The notes under the pieces: generated by a model
What the model was told of the DNA's origin: nothing
Databases searched by the model: none
Seen by the model: only the letters and a program-made list of their open reading frames with translations
Origin: Stromatinia cepivora
Lineage: Eukaryota; Ascomycota; Leotiomycetes; Helotiales; Sclerotiniaceae
Assembly: GCA_014898415.1 (NCBI GenBank)
Contig: RCTD01000021.1
Coordinates: 434,001 to 498,000 of the forward strand
Direction of reading: 5' to 3'
Length of the DNA stretch: 64,000 bases
Part shown: positions 1 through 13,700 of the stretch, piece by piece
Layout of the letters: each line of letters begins with the position of its first letter
Numbering within the stretch: the first letter of the stretch is position 1
Position numbers and translations under genes: made by a program

Positions 1-387
1 GTATATATTGATTGATGATGAAGGTTACGGAGTGGTGGTAGTATCGCTAATTAGAATTTAGGCGGAAAAATTATGCTGAATGGTGTTTCACCGGCACAGT
101 AAAGATAATGATAATAGGATATAATAGACACTTAGTCCCCTCGAAATACCTACCTAGTAATCCAGTACAAATGAAATAAAGTATGGTCGAGCAGTGTTGA
201 TTATCCCATCCTGGGCCTGATTGATCCCCTCCCTCCCTATGTCCAAGAACTCCAACCTTTTAGTCCACCAGCCACCGATTTTACCTTGCGGTATATCCTA
301 TAGCCAACCTATTAATCAAGTCCCTCATGCCTCCTACCTTGTAGTAGATTATATCCTATCCCAATTTCAGACGTCCAGCACCATCAT
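1..387. other. Intergenic, 3' flank of SAT4-type gene
   Basis: AT-rich sequence with no convincing ORF on either strand. It lies downstream of the minus-strand membrane protein gene that ends at 388, so it should hold that gene's 3' untranslated region. No repeat or RNA gene is visible. Confidence 0.5.
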
Positions 388-2016
388 CTACCCGATATAA
401 TGTGTACCCCTCTCACCCCAAGCCTTTCCATCTCTCCCCTCCATACTAGCCTTATGAATCTCATAATCATCTCCATCTCCATCTCCATCTCCAGAACGAG
501 TCTTTCTTCCCTCGGAATTTTCAAAATCTTCTCTGACGTCCCATTCAGTGGTTCGTCTAATGATCATCTTGTCACTACCGACCGTACTCCTATCCGCGTT
601 ATCCACCGGTGTCGAGCGTCGAATGTGCGCAATATTCATAGCTCCATCAGGTCTCAATGTACCAAGTTCCTCCCCTTCATGACTAACTTTTCCATTTGTG
701 TTTGTGTTATTAAAGCGAAAATTAAACATAGGTGACGACTTCTTGGAATTGGAGATTGGAGATAAGGTTGTAGGAGTAGATATTTCGTCATCTTCGTCGT
801 AGTCTTGAAAAGTTGATATAGTGCGAAGATCTTGTGGTATTTGGGGTGGATTCTTTTTGGACGATTTCCAACCGGAGCGAGAAGAGAGGAAGGTGCTTAA
901 TTTTGAGTTGGACTGAGAATGATTGTTACCATAGGATGAATCCATGGGGTTTACTGATGCCGCGAGACCACCCGACGACATGGATTCCATGAATGGTTTG
1001 AGAAATGATAAGCATGCGAAGAAAATTGCTGAGTTGAGTTGGACAGTTGTCCAGACGTAATTTCGATATGAGACGAGCGTTTGATTTGGAAGTGTGGGAG
1101 ATCCCGAAGAGGAAATGACGACGAGTCGCATTATGGATAGGGGTAGAATGCTGCCAGATCATTAGATCATCTATAGTTCTTAGGGATAATACTTCGCTAC
1201 TTACAACATTCTAGTCCCAAATGCCATGAAAACGAGAGCCTTACGCCTTAATGGCATCTGTAAGCCCCAAACGAGAAAAATTGGCATGAAGATAATGCCA
1301 CCATCAGTCACAATGTCAAGCGCCCCGATAGTTTTCCAGAATGCGCCCTTTTGAATGTTAATAATTAAGCCGATATAGATACGCTGATTCAGCTTACGAT
1401 ATTGAAGCATTGCTCGGTAGAAAGAACAGCCCACGGGTTCGGCAGATCGCACTGAAATGCGATTGAAACTTCAGCACACAAAGCCCATAGTATCACACAT
1501 ATCTCGGTAACGCGGTTGAGTATTGCGTAATTTGAATCTGGTGTCAAAGCCCGTAAATAGAACAATGTGCTCAATTTCGCAAAACAGAGCGTTGGAATAT
1601 AAACCAATTGAGATGCATAGGCATACTGCGTCGTAAGTTAGCTCATTAAAAAGGCTTCAGGTGGAGAGAATGCACCTTTTGATAGTATTCCAGCTCTTTA
1701 CTAGTGAGAGTATCTTGGTACCGACCAAGTCCATTGTTAACCATCATAGATAGAAAAACACTATGGCAGATTCCAAAGCACTAGACTGTTAGTGTTGCTC
1801 TCAAGCTGCAACAAACTATGATAAACTGACCATGGCAACTATAATCAAACTATCATCAGTACTACATCGTCTCACAACAAGATATTTACTTCCAATCCTC
1901 GCTCCAACACCAAGTATCATTGTACTCAAACCTATCCATGATACTAGATTAACTAAAGGGCCTTCGTTATGGCTCGAAATAATAATTTGCCGTGAAGAAA
2001 GTGGTATTGATGTCAT
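388..2016 (-). CDS. SAT4/rhodopsin-like seven-helix membrane protein
   Basis: Five exons read on the minus strand: 2016-1831, 1780-1676, 1625-1398, 1347-1205 and 1150-388. All junctions keep frame and give 474 aa. The order of conserved blocks fits the fungal SAT4/rhodopsin-like family (PF20684): an N-terminal helix, the DDxLI block at the end of exon 1, NGLGRYQDTL in exon 2, YIPTLCFAKLSTL in exon 3, a DIVTDG block before helix 6 in exon 4, and LPLSIMRLVVI opening exon 5. About seven hydrophobic segments occupy the first ~300 residues. The remaining ~170 form a hydrophilic Ser/Asp-rich tail carrying a GDGDGDGDD run. No CFEM domain precedes helix 1, so it is not a full PTH11-type receptor. Ligand and partner are unknown; plasma-membrane sensing is inference from the family. 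The exon 2 acceptor (GTCTAG before 1780) was chosen because the alternative CAG eight bases earlier puts a stop in frame. Confidence 0.85.
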
Positions 2017-3520
2017 TGTAAGAATGATTTAAAGATAGTGAAGAATATGAATGAATCGGCATTGGAATGAGATATGCATCTTTTCCAATCCTAATTCTTG
2101 CATATATTCGTCAATTGTACAAGGACTTGGGAATTTCTGATCAAAGCATGATTTCACGGAGTCCAAAAAAAAGAATATGTACTGCTAAGACGATGCAAGG
2201 GAGCACAGCTTTGCCGTACATATGCCACTCTTAAGAAAAAAGAACTTCTGTACTCCCGACTTTTTGATACTTGCTCCAGACCCGTTCCAACTGTGGGAAA
2301 TAGAATTGTGCCCATAGCAGTGATATTTATGGCGATGCATTGATGAAAATGATAATGAACAATAGTTCGTTCAACCACTTGATCGAACTTCATTCGGGGA
2401 TTGGTAACAATCATCCGGAGCTCCGTAGGATCTATTCTTGGGATTTCTTGGGCGTCGCAACTGCAATTAAATCCCCATGAACATTTCTCGCTCCTTGATC
2501 CCAGACATCAACAACCACAGTTTTGTCCAAGCCGTGCCACAATATAGCGATCATGCACGATGAGATTGGGGATCCAAACAAATGTCGATTGCTGCCTCGT
2601 ATGAAACGACAACAGCGACAAACGCGCTCGTCAGGTTACACAAGATTATGGCCTTGATATTACTTGACACACACAAGACTTGACAGCATACCGCCCGTCC
2701 AATGTCTGGAGGAACTTCGAACATTGTCGTAAGTGGCCCGGTTTCGTGATCGGACAAGCCGACAAGAAGGCATGGTAATTTCCAGACAACTGGGAATTTA
2801 TAATGGAGAGATGAGAGACAATTCAATAGTCAAGTGGTATCGATATTAGAAGTGGAGAGGGCATAGTTGTAGCTTCGTACCTCAACAGGGGCAGCAATGT
2901 TGGATGATATGAGTGTTACAGCGGCGATGAGGCGTTTATCAAATTAACCCTTTGTATTGTAAATTGAACTAGCATTTGCCGATATCACGTGAATAATCTA
3001 ACCTTGAACAGGAACCCGCTTCCCCGCTGTCATTAGTACCCTTGCTCAAGCCTCGCGGCTTTTTTCTCCGAACCATCCAACCATTCAGCCATTCTCTACG
3101 GAAAAGATGATTTTTGATGGAGCATCTTGGAATGCATATTCGTATTTATCCCTTGCACCAGCGAACGTATCATAATATACAGACCATATTAAAATGCACC
3201 TCGCTCCATTTTATGCATCGGATATTTACCAAAAAGGTGTAATGAAACAGTTTATCCTGTAGGTGGTGTCAAGGATTTCTTTTTTCCTATCTGCCACTCG
3301 GTGACCATACAAGGTTCTTATTCTGCAGTATCTGCAGTGTCTGCAGTGTCTGCAGTGTCTGCAGTGTCTGCAGTGTATCTTCAAGAAGGGCAGATAGCTC
3401 TCTGTCCCCGTTGTGATTTTCTTTTGCTTCACCTCTCTTCATTTTGCTTGCAATTGTCCGTTGTTCATGAGCTTGTTCGGCGATTAGTTTTTTCCCGTAT
3501 AGCATTTTTTGACTTTAATC
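2017..3520. other. Intergenic between SAT4-type gene and permease
   Basis: Holds the 5' flank of the minus-strand SAT4-type gene and the promoter of the plus-strand permease. Two minus-strand open stretches (2154-2414 and 2551-2826) look neither like a family I know nor like clean noise. A good donor-like GTATGC lies inside the second, so a decayed or unrecognised gene is possible. A 9-bp tandem repeat sits at 3322-3375. Confidence 0.4.
3322..3375. repeat. 9-bp tandem repeat TCTGCAGTG x6
   Basis: Six head-to-tail copies of TCTGCAGTG; the first differs at its last base. Each copy contains the palindrome CTGCAG, so six identical palindromes are spaced exactly 9 bp apart, ending 145 bp before the permease start codon. 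Both strands are open through the array because the period is a multiple of three. Confidence 0.9.
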
Positions 3521-5396
3521 ATGGAGGACAAGAATGTAGAACTGGGCGTGATCGCTAGGTCGACGTCTTCTGATGAGATACCTCATGCCCGGTCGAAAGG
3601 CAATACGAGCAGAGATGATCGAGAAATGGCATATTTTGGAAAACGCCAGCAATTGAAGGTATGCGCCAAGTACAAGTATATACCATTGACAAAGCTGAAA
3701 TAACATAGCGTAATTTTGGCTTCTTGTCGATTGCGGGTTTCGTCTGCAGTTTACTTTCGACATGGGAAGGAATGTTTGCAGTCTTCCTGTACGGGTTCCA
3801 AAACGGTGGGCCGGCAGGATTAGTTGTAAGTTATTCGTCGTAGTTCTACCTAAACTCAGATGTTGCTGGAATATACTAACCATCGATGTCCAGTACGGCT
3901 ATATCTTCTGTTTTCTTGGTACATTATGTACCGTCGCCAGTTTGGCAGAGATGTCCTCCATGTTCGTATAGCCTTTCCCTTGAGGGCGCATAGATCTGAT
4001 AGCAGCAATAAGGATGCCATTGAGCGGCGGTCAATATCATTGGGTGTCGATTCTCGCCCCTAAGTCCCACGCAAAGTTCCTCTCATACATGACAGGCTGG
4101 CTTACGGTCATTGGCTGGCAAGCAGGCCAAGCAAGTGTTGCTTTCCTCTGCGCGACATTAGTCCAGGCTTTGGTGATATTGAATCATCCAACCTACGTCC
4201 CTGAGCGATGGCAAGCAACCTTGATATTCTACGCGGTTCTAGCTGTTGTTTTGTTTGTCAATACGTATTTGGCTCGTTGGTTGCCAAAGATTGAAGGATT
4301 GGTTCTTTGCATCCATATACTTGGATTCTTTGGTGTTCTTATTCCTCTAGTCTACCTTGCGCCTCATGGAAAGGCATCTGATGTCTTTGCTACGTTTGTC
4401 AACGGTGGTGGTTGGTCCACAGATGGAATATCATTCTTCATTGGCTTGATTACAAGTGTTTTCTCCTTTCTCGGTAAGACTAGCCGTTCACTTCCTCCCT
4501 GTAATGCTCGTAGCCAAGAGTAGAGCTAATACCAGTCTCAGGAGCCGATTCTGCTTGCCATATGAGTGAAGAAATCCACAATGCCTCTACAGTCGTACCT
4601 TGGGCAATGATCACTACTATTCTTTTGAATGGTGCTTTAGGTTTCGCACTACTTATCGCCCTTCTATTCTGTCTCGGAGATATCAATGACGCTCTCACTT
4701 CTGCTACCGGCTTTCCATTCATTGAGATATTTAGGCAAGCCACTAATAGTAACTCTGCTGCAACTGGAATGACATGCATCATTGTGATAATCATGTTCGC
4801 CGCAGCTATTGGTATTATGGCGACTGCTTCACGTTTACTTTGGGCTTTCGCGAGAGACCATGGAGTACCAGGTAGCGCATATATCTCTCGTGTAAGCAGA
4901 TACCCAAACCCCTTTGTTGATTCCATCTGACTCTCCTCTACAGGTGCACGAACCAACAGCATTACCGTTATACGCTATCCTAGTCAGTGCCATTATCTCA
5001 CTCTTATTGGCACTCATCAATATCGGAAGCACTGCGGCATTCAACTCGATCGTCTCCGTTAATGTCGCGGCATTTTTCACCTCCTACATGATACCTATCG
5101 TCCTGATCCTCAAGAAACGTCTCCGCAGAGATCCAATAAAGGATAAGATACATTGGGGACCGTGGAGAATGGGTCCAATCCTTGGTCCAATTGCCAATAT
5201 TGCCGGATTGATTTATTCGATGATCACCATGTTCTTCAGCTTCTGGCCCAACACACAAGTCGTTACTCCAGTCACTATGAATTGGTCTTGTGTTATTTTT
5301 GTTGCTGCTATCCTTTACAGCGTGGTGTTCTACATGATTTGGGGTAAACACTCTTACAAGTGGCCCATAGTCGATCCTATAAGAAGACAGCAGTAG
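3521..5396 (+). CDS. APC-superfamily amino acid/GABA/choline-type permease
   Basis: Six exons: 3521-3658, 3709-3825, 3894-3961, 4013-4473, 4542-4891 and 4944-5396. They join in frame to give 528 aa, the usual length for fungal members of the amino acid-choline transporter group (TC 2.A.3.4). Recognisable blocks are FLYGFQNGGPAG around helix 1-2, AEMSSM followed by SGGQYHWVSILAP, GADSACHMSEEIHNAS in the middle, and WGPWRMGPILGPIAN before the last helices. About 12 hydrophobic segments are present. It should import a small amino compound (GABA, choline or an amino acid) at the plasma membrane with protons; the substrate cannot be read from sequence. The ATG at 3521 was chosen because it opens a short hydrophilic N-terminus like those of the family. 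The third intron ends in AAG rather than CAG/TAG; the nearby CAG would break the frame. Confidence 0.93.
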
Positions 5397-6753
5397 ATTT
5401 GCTCCATGAAGGATTTTTGACAATATCAAAAAGTTGTCGGTATATAGTATAACGTATTGTTTTTATCTAATCGATTTATGAATCGTTACCTGGCCATTCG
5501 GATTAGATCATAGAGCTTCATTTTAGTAATTCTCAATAGATAATGCAAAGGTTCGTCGCAATCGGAAAGCATTAATAAGATTCTGTCACACTTCATATTT
5601 CTGATCGAGTAGTTCATGCAAATTTATGCAAGCCAGTTTTCATAGCACGCCAGCCACATCATCCTCGAAATCTCGAACATCGTTGTACATTTCAAATATC
5701 CAGAAAGTATGGGACCAAGAATACCAAAAAGGAAACTACCACTGGCACTTACGAATCATATAATTAGCGACCCACTAGACCCAATCTTCATTTTATCGCC
5801 AATTGCTGATTGGGTTCCAAACTGTCGGGACCAAAGCTCTTACAAAGCAATCTTTATTGGAGAGTAAAACCTCAATCAATGATCAGAGCTTGCTAGGCTT
5901 CAGATTAAACCGTCTTGCTAGGACAAAATAAAACCTCTTCCATACCGAGTCATTCAATTATCCAATATCGCATGATTCACATCACACTCGCCGTCACACA
6001 TTCATTAGATAGTAGCAATACACGACCCGCACCCAATTTATTCCCCTCTTTTACAAGCATTTTTCACAAGGATCGAACATATTCTTAGCCTGGTCCTAGT
6101 TCAACGGCAGCTTATCCGTACGAACAAGCTTGTTGATCCTTCCGCCTTTGCCTATTTCTTTTTGGTCTAAGTGTTCTCGCTGTTTTATCTTTGCTTTCTC
6201 TCTGCTTTATCTTCAGTTATTGGTTGGAATGGTTGGAAGTCCAGGCTACGATGGATTTAAGAATAATCTTCCAACGGGTGAGCTGTCACTTTTTACTTTC
6301 AAAAACAGGGGCTCAATCCATTTTCCGTTTTTTTTTTTCACAGGCCCACGAGACCTAACCTATAAAAGCCACGGAACCGATCACAGTTGTATCCGATATT
6401 CCGATTTGCGGGTTGTGACCTGGTGGCTTGTTGGTTTGGTGCAAGTGCGTTGTTGGTGCTGTTTTGGAATGCGTGTATTGGTGTTTTAATTTATGCTTGA
6501 TTTTAAGGGTGTGTGAAAGGAAAGGAGAGGGGGACGGGATTCAGATTATGCAGGTGGCGGCTGAGCGACTTTCCGTGGCTAACGGAACGGGGAAGGAAAA
6601 GAATAGTGTGAAAAGTGGAGGCAACGGGACGGAGTATAGTTCCTATCTTGTCGATCTGACGATTTAAGTGCTGTGCATTTCTACCGGCATCATAGACCCA
6701 ATCCATTTTTGCTTTCCTTATCTCCCACAAACTACACCGTAACACCCAACAAC
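5397..6753. other. Intergenic, permease 3' flank and GNAT promoter
   Basis: No convincing gene. Short ORFs at 6130-6489 and 6428-6667 have no recognisable domain and no coding-like codon pattern. A polypyrimidine stretch followed by CAG near 6330-6345 resembles an intron end, so part of this region may be a spliced leader of the downstream acetyltransferase gene. Confidence 0.4.
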
Positions 6754-7744
6754 ATGACATCTCACTCAACACTCTATCACTCTACCGCCATCTCCCATCC
6801 CGTCCTCATCTCCACCCCCGAATCTAAGCCCACCTCCAATCTCCGCGTCCTCCCCTGCGATCCCCAGTTAGATGGTCCAGCTCTTCTTGCTCAACAAATT
6901 GCAGCTTTCAGTAACCCCCGTGAACCATTTTTCTTCGTTTTATTCCCTGAGACTGAGGAGAAGGAAAAGGCTATTAGGAGATTGGTTGATATTTGGCTGG
7001 GGGATGAGAAGGCGAGGTATGTTAAGGTTGTTGATTGGGAAGGTATGTTTTAATTTTTCCCTCGGATTCCTTGTTTGTGAGTTGTGGAGTGGTTCATTAT
7101 GGCATGGCGGTGATCAAGGCACGTAAATTTGAAGAAAGATACTAATGATATACGAAGGAACCCTCATAAGCGCAGCAAAATGGCTCTTAAATACAGAGCC
7201 ACTGACAGAGGAACGGAAGAAAGAACACATTAGTGTGAATTGGCATCCTGATCAAGATTCAAATGAATGGGCAGAGTATCTCATCAATTGGATCCATCAA
7301 CATCAGATTCGTCGAACGAAGGGAGAACCATGCATTAGTACGTATTCCTTTTAGGCCTTTCTCACATTCCATTTCCTTCCCCGTCCTCCCAATTCCCCAT
7401 CCTTTACCATTCTCCACCCCGCATTTTAACTCCCTAACATCCCCACGGTCCTCGACATGTTATCCACCCACCCCTCGTACCAACGTCTTGGCGCCGGCAC
7501 GCTTCTAATGCAATATGGTACCGCAATAGCCGATTCCCTCAATTTACCGGCGTTTATTGAGGGGACGGCGATTGCGAAACATTTATATGAGAGTCATGGG
7601 TTTAGGACTGTGCCGGATAGGTATATTGAGGTTGAGGTGCCGGAGAAGTGGAGGGAGAGGGAGGATAGACCCAAGATTGAGTATTTCTTTTATGAGAGAC
7701 CAAGGAGCGGAGGCAGGGGAGGAAGACAGAATGAGGGGGCATGA
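6754..7744 (+). CDS. GNAT-family N-acetyltransferase, last intron lacks AG acceptor
   Basis: Exon 1 is 6754-7042 and exon 2 is 7158-7337; they join in frame. Exon 3 must begin near 7446-7448 and ends at 7744. The predicted protein is about 255 aa. Exon 3 holds the acetyl-CoA binding motif A, HPSYQRLGAGTLLMQYG, followed by a helix and FIEGTAIAKHLYESHGF, both diagnostic of the small-molecule GNAT proteins common in ascomycetes. The product should transfer acetyl from acetyl-CoA to an amine; the substrate is unknown. The oddity is the second intron. From its donor (GTACGT at 7338) to the motif A codons there is one AG, at 7352-7353, and using it runs into an early stop in the two frames tested. 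The expected acceptor position reads CCCCACGGTC after a good CTAAC branch site. One base change would restore an acceptor, so this is an unusual splice, a base error or a damaged allele. Confidence 0.8.
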
Positions 7745-10700
7745 ATGGAAAGCGATGGGGAATTGAAGGAGGCAAATATGTGTCACTTTGTCTGTATAGC
7801 ATCAAAATACATCATTGACAACTAATAATTCCATACTCGATCTCGCGATGAATTTTTCGCGGTACATTGATTACTGATTCATTTGAGCTGAGCTTCCGAG
7901 AGGCTGATCAGTTGACTAGTTAATTGGCTGATGCAATTCAAGATAACTCGTGAGTCGTCACTAGAAGACGGCATCTTGTCTTGGATCCTACTCGCTCCAT
8001 ACATAAAGTTCACATAGCCCTGGTGAAGCATTCACCCTTCGCTTGATATGCATTTTCTGGAGCGGCTCAACCTTGACCGTTTAACTATTTATGAGGCTTC
8101 TAGATGCTTCAATGTCTGATCAGTGAAAGATTTTGGGCGTACTAGCGACGCCAAACAGGACTTGGAACTTTCTCATGTTGCGAGGACTCGACCCAAAGTA
8201 TCCAGCTGAGCTTCAACTGCGCTTGAGCTCACGTGAGGGAAATGTGCTATAGTTTGATGTTTAATGGGAATGAGTAGGTAGTCAAAAATTGTTGGTGACA
8301 ATAGCGAAGGCTTTCGGCAAAAAATGCACGATGAGAATGAAGATGAATCTAGAATTCGGGAGATTACATCGGTTAAGATAAGAGGGTTAACATAGTGCTA
8401 GCTGTAAGTCAACCAGGAAGCCCGGTTTACCCAATGCAGACTATCTTGTGCTGCTAAATTTATGAATTGGATTTCTGTAAGAGATCTTCTCGGTGAGGAT
8501 ATTAAGGCACAATTGAACTTTACAGAACGTCGTCAGTGAATTTGTACCCAGCAACTACAGCTCACCCAAGGCACACAGTAGCTTCGAATAAAATAGGAAC
8601 CGAATCCCACTGGCTACCTCAAAAACTTCTTCATCGATGTTTATAAATGCTTCAATATAATCAGCTCGGTTAGTTCTACCTCCAACACCTCCGAATGCTC
8701 AGAACTCCCCGCAACCATCTTCAGGTGCGGGTACTTTGTGATCATTCTACAAAGAGCAAAATATTATAATATTTGTGCAGAGAGCCGGGCTATTGATATC
8801 TGAATTTCGATCAGAGACTATGCTCTGATGATATGTATTGTCTCTACACAATGCTCAGGATGACTGTTATTCGAATGTGCGAAATTTGTTGTCATAAATT
8901 TAAGTAGGTATCGTTTCATCGTTTTAAGCTTATTAGATATTTTGAAATTACCGACTTCCAATGAGGAATGCAGCCTTTGGTACTCTTGACGTGGCTCCAA
9001 CCTTTTCCTTCTGTTCGTATGTTAGGGGACGAATGGTAACTTCTGCTTTATTCTGGGATTACCAGATGATCTTCTTATAAATGGGATTTGTGATTCTAAG
9101 AACTCCAAGTTGGAAATTGAAGAAAGATCGAATCTATTCACTGTCATTCTCCCCTATGTATCACGTGCATATCCTTTTTATTCATTTCAACTTAGTATCC
9201 TAGCTTTTTTGGCATGAATTTGTCTATATGGATACCTTGTCTTAAATAGTACCGAGCAGGTTGGTCCATTCCAGAATAGACTCAAAATCAAGCATCCCAG
9301 GTGCAGAACCCGGGTGATCCCCTTGTAGGAAAACTTGGTAAGTCTTACATGTTCTGGCGCTTGTAGTTGAGCTTGTAGTTGAGCTTTTGGTTGAGTTTCT
9401 TAGTAAATGAATGCGCGGAGATCAGTGCCATCCAATAGTCTACTTGTGTAGTAGAGTAGAAGAGACAGCGGAAAATATGGAAAATATAAATCAGATGATA
9501 ATTAAAGTCATGTACTTATCATCATCATAGCAGTACCTTCTTAAGCCATTCAATATATCACCAATGCAGAACACAGCATTTAAAAGGACAACAATATTTG
9601 CAATTGATCACCAAGCACCAACATTTCTTTGGTTCGCCTTCATTTTTCGTTCTTCAGCGCAGCGCAGTGTTGCCCCTTTGGTCGGATGTCTTATTCCACG
9701 AAGACATGGACGTTTGGTGTCATCACAAGCGTTGCCCGTTATGCGTTGTTTAAAAGTTCTGTGGATGTTATAGATGATTAATATAATCTCCGCATCCCGG
9801 AAACTCATCAATCGGAAATTGTATGAACAATCAATTAAAAGGAGCTCCTCATCGACCCATTCACTTCCATCTGTCTATATCTTGTTGAGTTGCTGAGCGA
9901 CTCTAACCTCCGGGTATTCAGGTATGATCTTAGTTGTTCACACAATAGAAATCACAAACCGAGGCACCTAATGAGAAAGCGAGTGTATGGAATCCAAAAG
10001 GGCTTCAAAATCCTTAGATACATTTGCAATAATTGATTGGCTTATTTTGCTACTCTCCGCCTAGCACTTCTTTCTTTTAAAGGTACCATAACTCTTTACT
10101 TCTTCCTTCCTCTCAACACCTCCACTATCAACAAGTCTTCCTTATTTTACCTGTCCTTCCTCTTTGCTTCTTTCATTACCTTCCCCAACATACGAAACCG
10201 CGCTTCTATCGGTGCTAATGAAACAGTAGGGAAGATGATTCAAGAGTACTATCGTTCTATCCTTTATCCCCTGCACATGTATAAGTTCGACAATAACTGT
10301 TTGTTTCACCAACAACAAAAGTACATTCCAGCCGAATAACATCTTCATCGATTCTAGACTATGCTACCAAGATGCAATACCACAACAGCCTAAAGACCTA
10401 CAAATCTTCTCAATGCAGAAAATTGTATATCTCCAACAAACAGCTGTGTTTACTCTACGCTCGAAGTAGAAGCTTTCTGATTTCTTTTAACACAACATGG
10501 TGAATTACGAGGAAGTCCCATGCCACTTGAGGCTGCAGCATGCATCAATGATGGATTCATCTGTGTTTCCAAGATGGCTCTAAGTCTGCTTTATATAGGA
10601 AGATATGTAATGCAGAGTTGATAGAGGAATTTGTTGGGAGTGTGTGAAAGGCGTGAAGCAAAGTGAATAGGGAATGCACCACCATTCACGTGCATATGCT

Positions 10701-13700
10701 ACTAACCACCTCGTGAGTGTTGAGGTCTACGGTTTGCTTTTGGCCTATCATAATAGCTCACAGCATCCTTAATATTCACTCCGCCAAGACTGTGGCTAAA
10801 ATGACTACGCCATGTAATATTTAAAGATTATAAGCAGCCAAGAATCCTGCTCATTCAAAGATCTAAATCATCAAGACAGACATGATATGTGCGTGAGGTC
10901 AAGTCACCTTGGAAGATCAGTAATATGCCCACCTGAGTTGGCCGGACTCTAGATTTCCTTCTAGAAATCTCGACATAATTTTCTGGGTGAAGAGTATAAA
11001 AGGTAGAACGATAAAATAAAATTACATGACGATAAAAGTCTCGACTTCGGATGATAATTGCAGTGAATATCTCGAGATGAGAGTAATGATTGGTTAAAAA
11101 TACTATGATCCTATTTTTTATGCCGGAGAAAAAAAAGATAGATACCAGCCTTCGCACTCACTGCCATTTGAGATCTAATAGATAAAGCGTGGCCTTTGAG
11201 GTATATTTACCATCTTAAAGTTGTGAAGAAGATCTATCCCATCCGAATGTCTGAAAATAATCAGAGAAAGGACAGCAAGATTGTTAAATTAGACGACAGC
11301 AAAGATTTGAAATTAGATCAATTATGGCAGGGAGCTCCGTTAACAGCGCCCATGAATAATAGTCTTGTGCGAGTTTAGGGCGGAAGTAGGTCGGATATCT
11401 GATAATCAAGAGCTTGATCATCTTAGTATTTGCACCGATTTGGTTCGGATTAGATTGGGCAAGAAATAATGATTATGGAGAGATGATTCAAAATGCTCAC
11501 TTTTGTGCCGAATTGGGAACAGCCATTTGATTATTCAGGTACGCAATATGAACCTGCTGCCAGACGCATCAAGCTTTGTGCTGGGTTATTTAAGTTGGGT
11601 ACCCCATTTTCACGGGACAGGGCGCTCCATTTTTCAAAGGATAAGGGCTTCCAAGTAAAATGTGGGAACCTGTTGCTCCATAGCTCGAAATTGAATGTAT
11701 TCACCCAGATGCACCGCTTTGCCTCAGTTAAGTCGGGGCCAAATCGCGTTCTACAGTCTACATAACTGGGAACAAATTTGACGGATTGGAATAAACTTAA
11801 CTCGAAATGGTCGGTATAGCTTTGCTATTGTGGTGCGGATTCTGTAGTGTTGTTTTGGGAGAAGTCCAGCCCATTCGGTAACATATGTTATGACATCACT
11901 CATTCGTGCAGCCCAAGTATGAAACGTATGTCCTTTACAAAACCTCCAATATCATCTAATCATTTTCATCTCTCGGGAAAGGACAGAAAAAACGGCAAAA
12001 ATAAAACATCACATAAGATACCAGCTTAACCTGAATGCAATGACCCAATGATAAAACTGAGACGAGAAAACGAAGCCTAGAGGAAGAATATATGATACGT
12101 ATGTCTAAGCGCGGCTTTTAGCAGTCTTGGCTTCCGAGTGACCAGGAAACTTCCAAGGTCTTTGTTTCACAGACGAGGAGGCTGGCCAGTATAAATATGC
12201 CTTTGGTTCTTCAAGTAGGATCAATCAAGGTGATGATATTCACCAATCGCCTTGCTCTTGATTCTGGAATCAACCAATGTCCCGGTGAATCGTGGGATTG
12301 TAATATAGATAGTTCAGACGATAACCATAACCCCTTCAAGCACATCAAACACCCACCCTCCCAAACACACGCAAGTCCAAGAACCGAGTACATCGTAAAA
12401 AGAAATGCACTATCAAACACCTCCGCTATCCAAAAAGTAACGTACTAAAACCATCAGTCCCATAAGTGAATCCGAAACTGAAAGCTATACAAATACACCC
12501 AAGTTCTACCAACTTTCCAAAATTACCTACCTGGTGGGAATAAATCTAGGAAGCGCCCTTATTCCCAGTCAATAGAAGATGACTAATATCCTGGGTTGTG
12601 GAAAGGAATGCTGCCTTGGAGAAAGCTCCCTGATTCTGAGATATGCAACAAAACTTCTGAGGTGCTTTGAGGATGGATATCATTGGTTGAGGTACTGAAG
12701 AGTGAATTTGGGTGGGATGGATGGTAGCGAGTTTTGGCGGAATTGGATATTGCCAATTTGCTGTAGAGTGAGGATGGGTGTTTTGAGTGAATGTGGAGGG
12801 GGAAAGCGAGGTGGAGATGATATCATATTATGTTAAACTGAGTGTTCCAAGGTTCTAGATATTAGTTTAAACCAAGGATGTAATATCATTGAAGAATGGA
12901 GAGGAGTTTGATTTATGGCCCAATCGAATCCACGATATTGGTATGTCAATTCAAGATCCCGAAAGAGGTATTTAGGGGGTCTTTGGTTTCTGGGGGTGTC
13001 TCTTTATCTAGTAGGAATTCAAGTTCAAGACCACACTATAGCACTCTCCGTCTACTAGATGAAAAAAGATTTTAGGGAGAGAGGCGCTTTAGGAGGCTCA
13101 TTGCTGTGAGTTTACGGGTTCGTGTTGCTCTTGGCCTTTTTTAGCACTGAAAAGTAGATAAATTTGCGAAAATCGATAATGAAAAACAAAATTGACAGTG
13201 ATATCCTCAATATCATTTCGCATCTTGGATCGTACAGAGAGAGATTGAAATTGGCGAGGAGAAGTAGGTAATTTCTTCCATGAAAAGCGGTTCACTTCGA
13301 TTTATGCTTCGCACAAGTGTAAGCTTTAGTAGCCTCTAGCTAAGCGTCTCACTACCTGCACTTTTATGATGGAGCTATTTATACCTCATATTCCAGAAAC
13401 AAATGAGAACGCACGTGTAAAATCCCTGCGAGCTCTTTTCTGATCCCAATTGACTCGTTTTCTCTATATGTTGTGCACCAATTCGTGCACAGGTCACCGA
13501 GGACAGGCCATCGAGGGACGGACCCCGGACCAAGTAGAAAAGCTACCACTTGCTGGGTACTGTGTGCCGATATGACTACTTATTCAAACACTACGTAGGA
13601 AATTGAAGGCTTGCAAAAGTGCCACTGCTGCATTTGGGTACTTGTTCCAGGTATGATATACCGACTCCAAAGTCTAGTTTGAGGAATGCGAGCGTTCCTT

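Noticed and set aside
2154..2826. Gene on the minus strand upstream of the SAT4-type gene
   Set aside because: Two open stretches and some splice-like sites, but no reading that joins them gave a recognisable protein.
3322..3375. CRISPR-like array
   Set aside because: Direct repeats follow each other without spacers, as in all arrays of this window, and the genome is eukaryotic.
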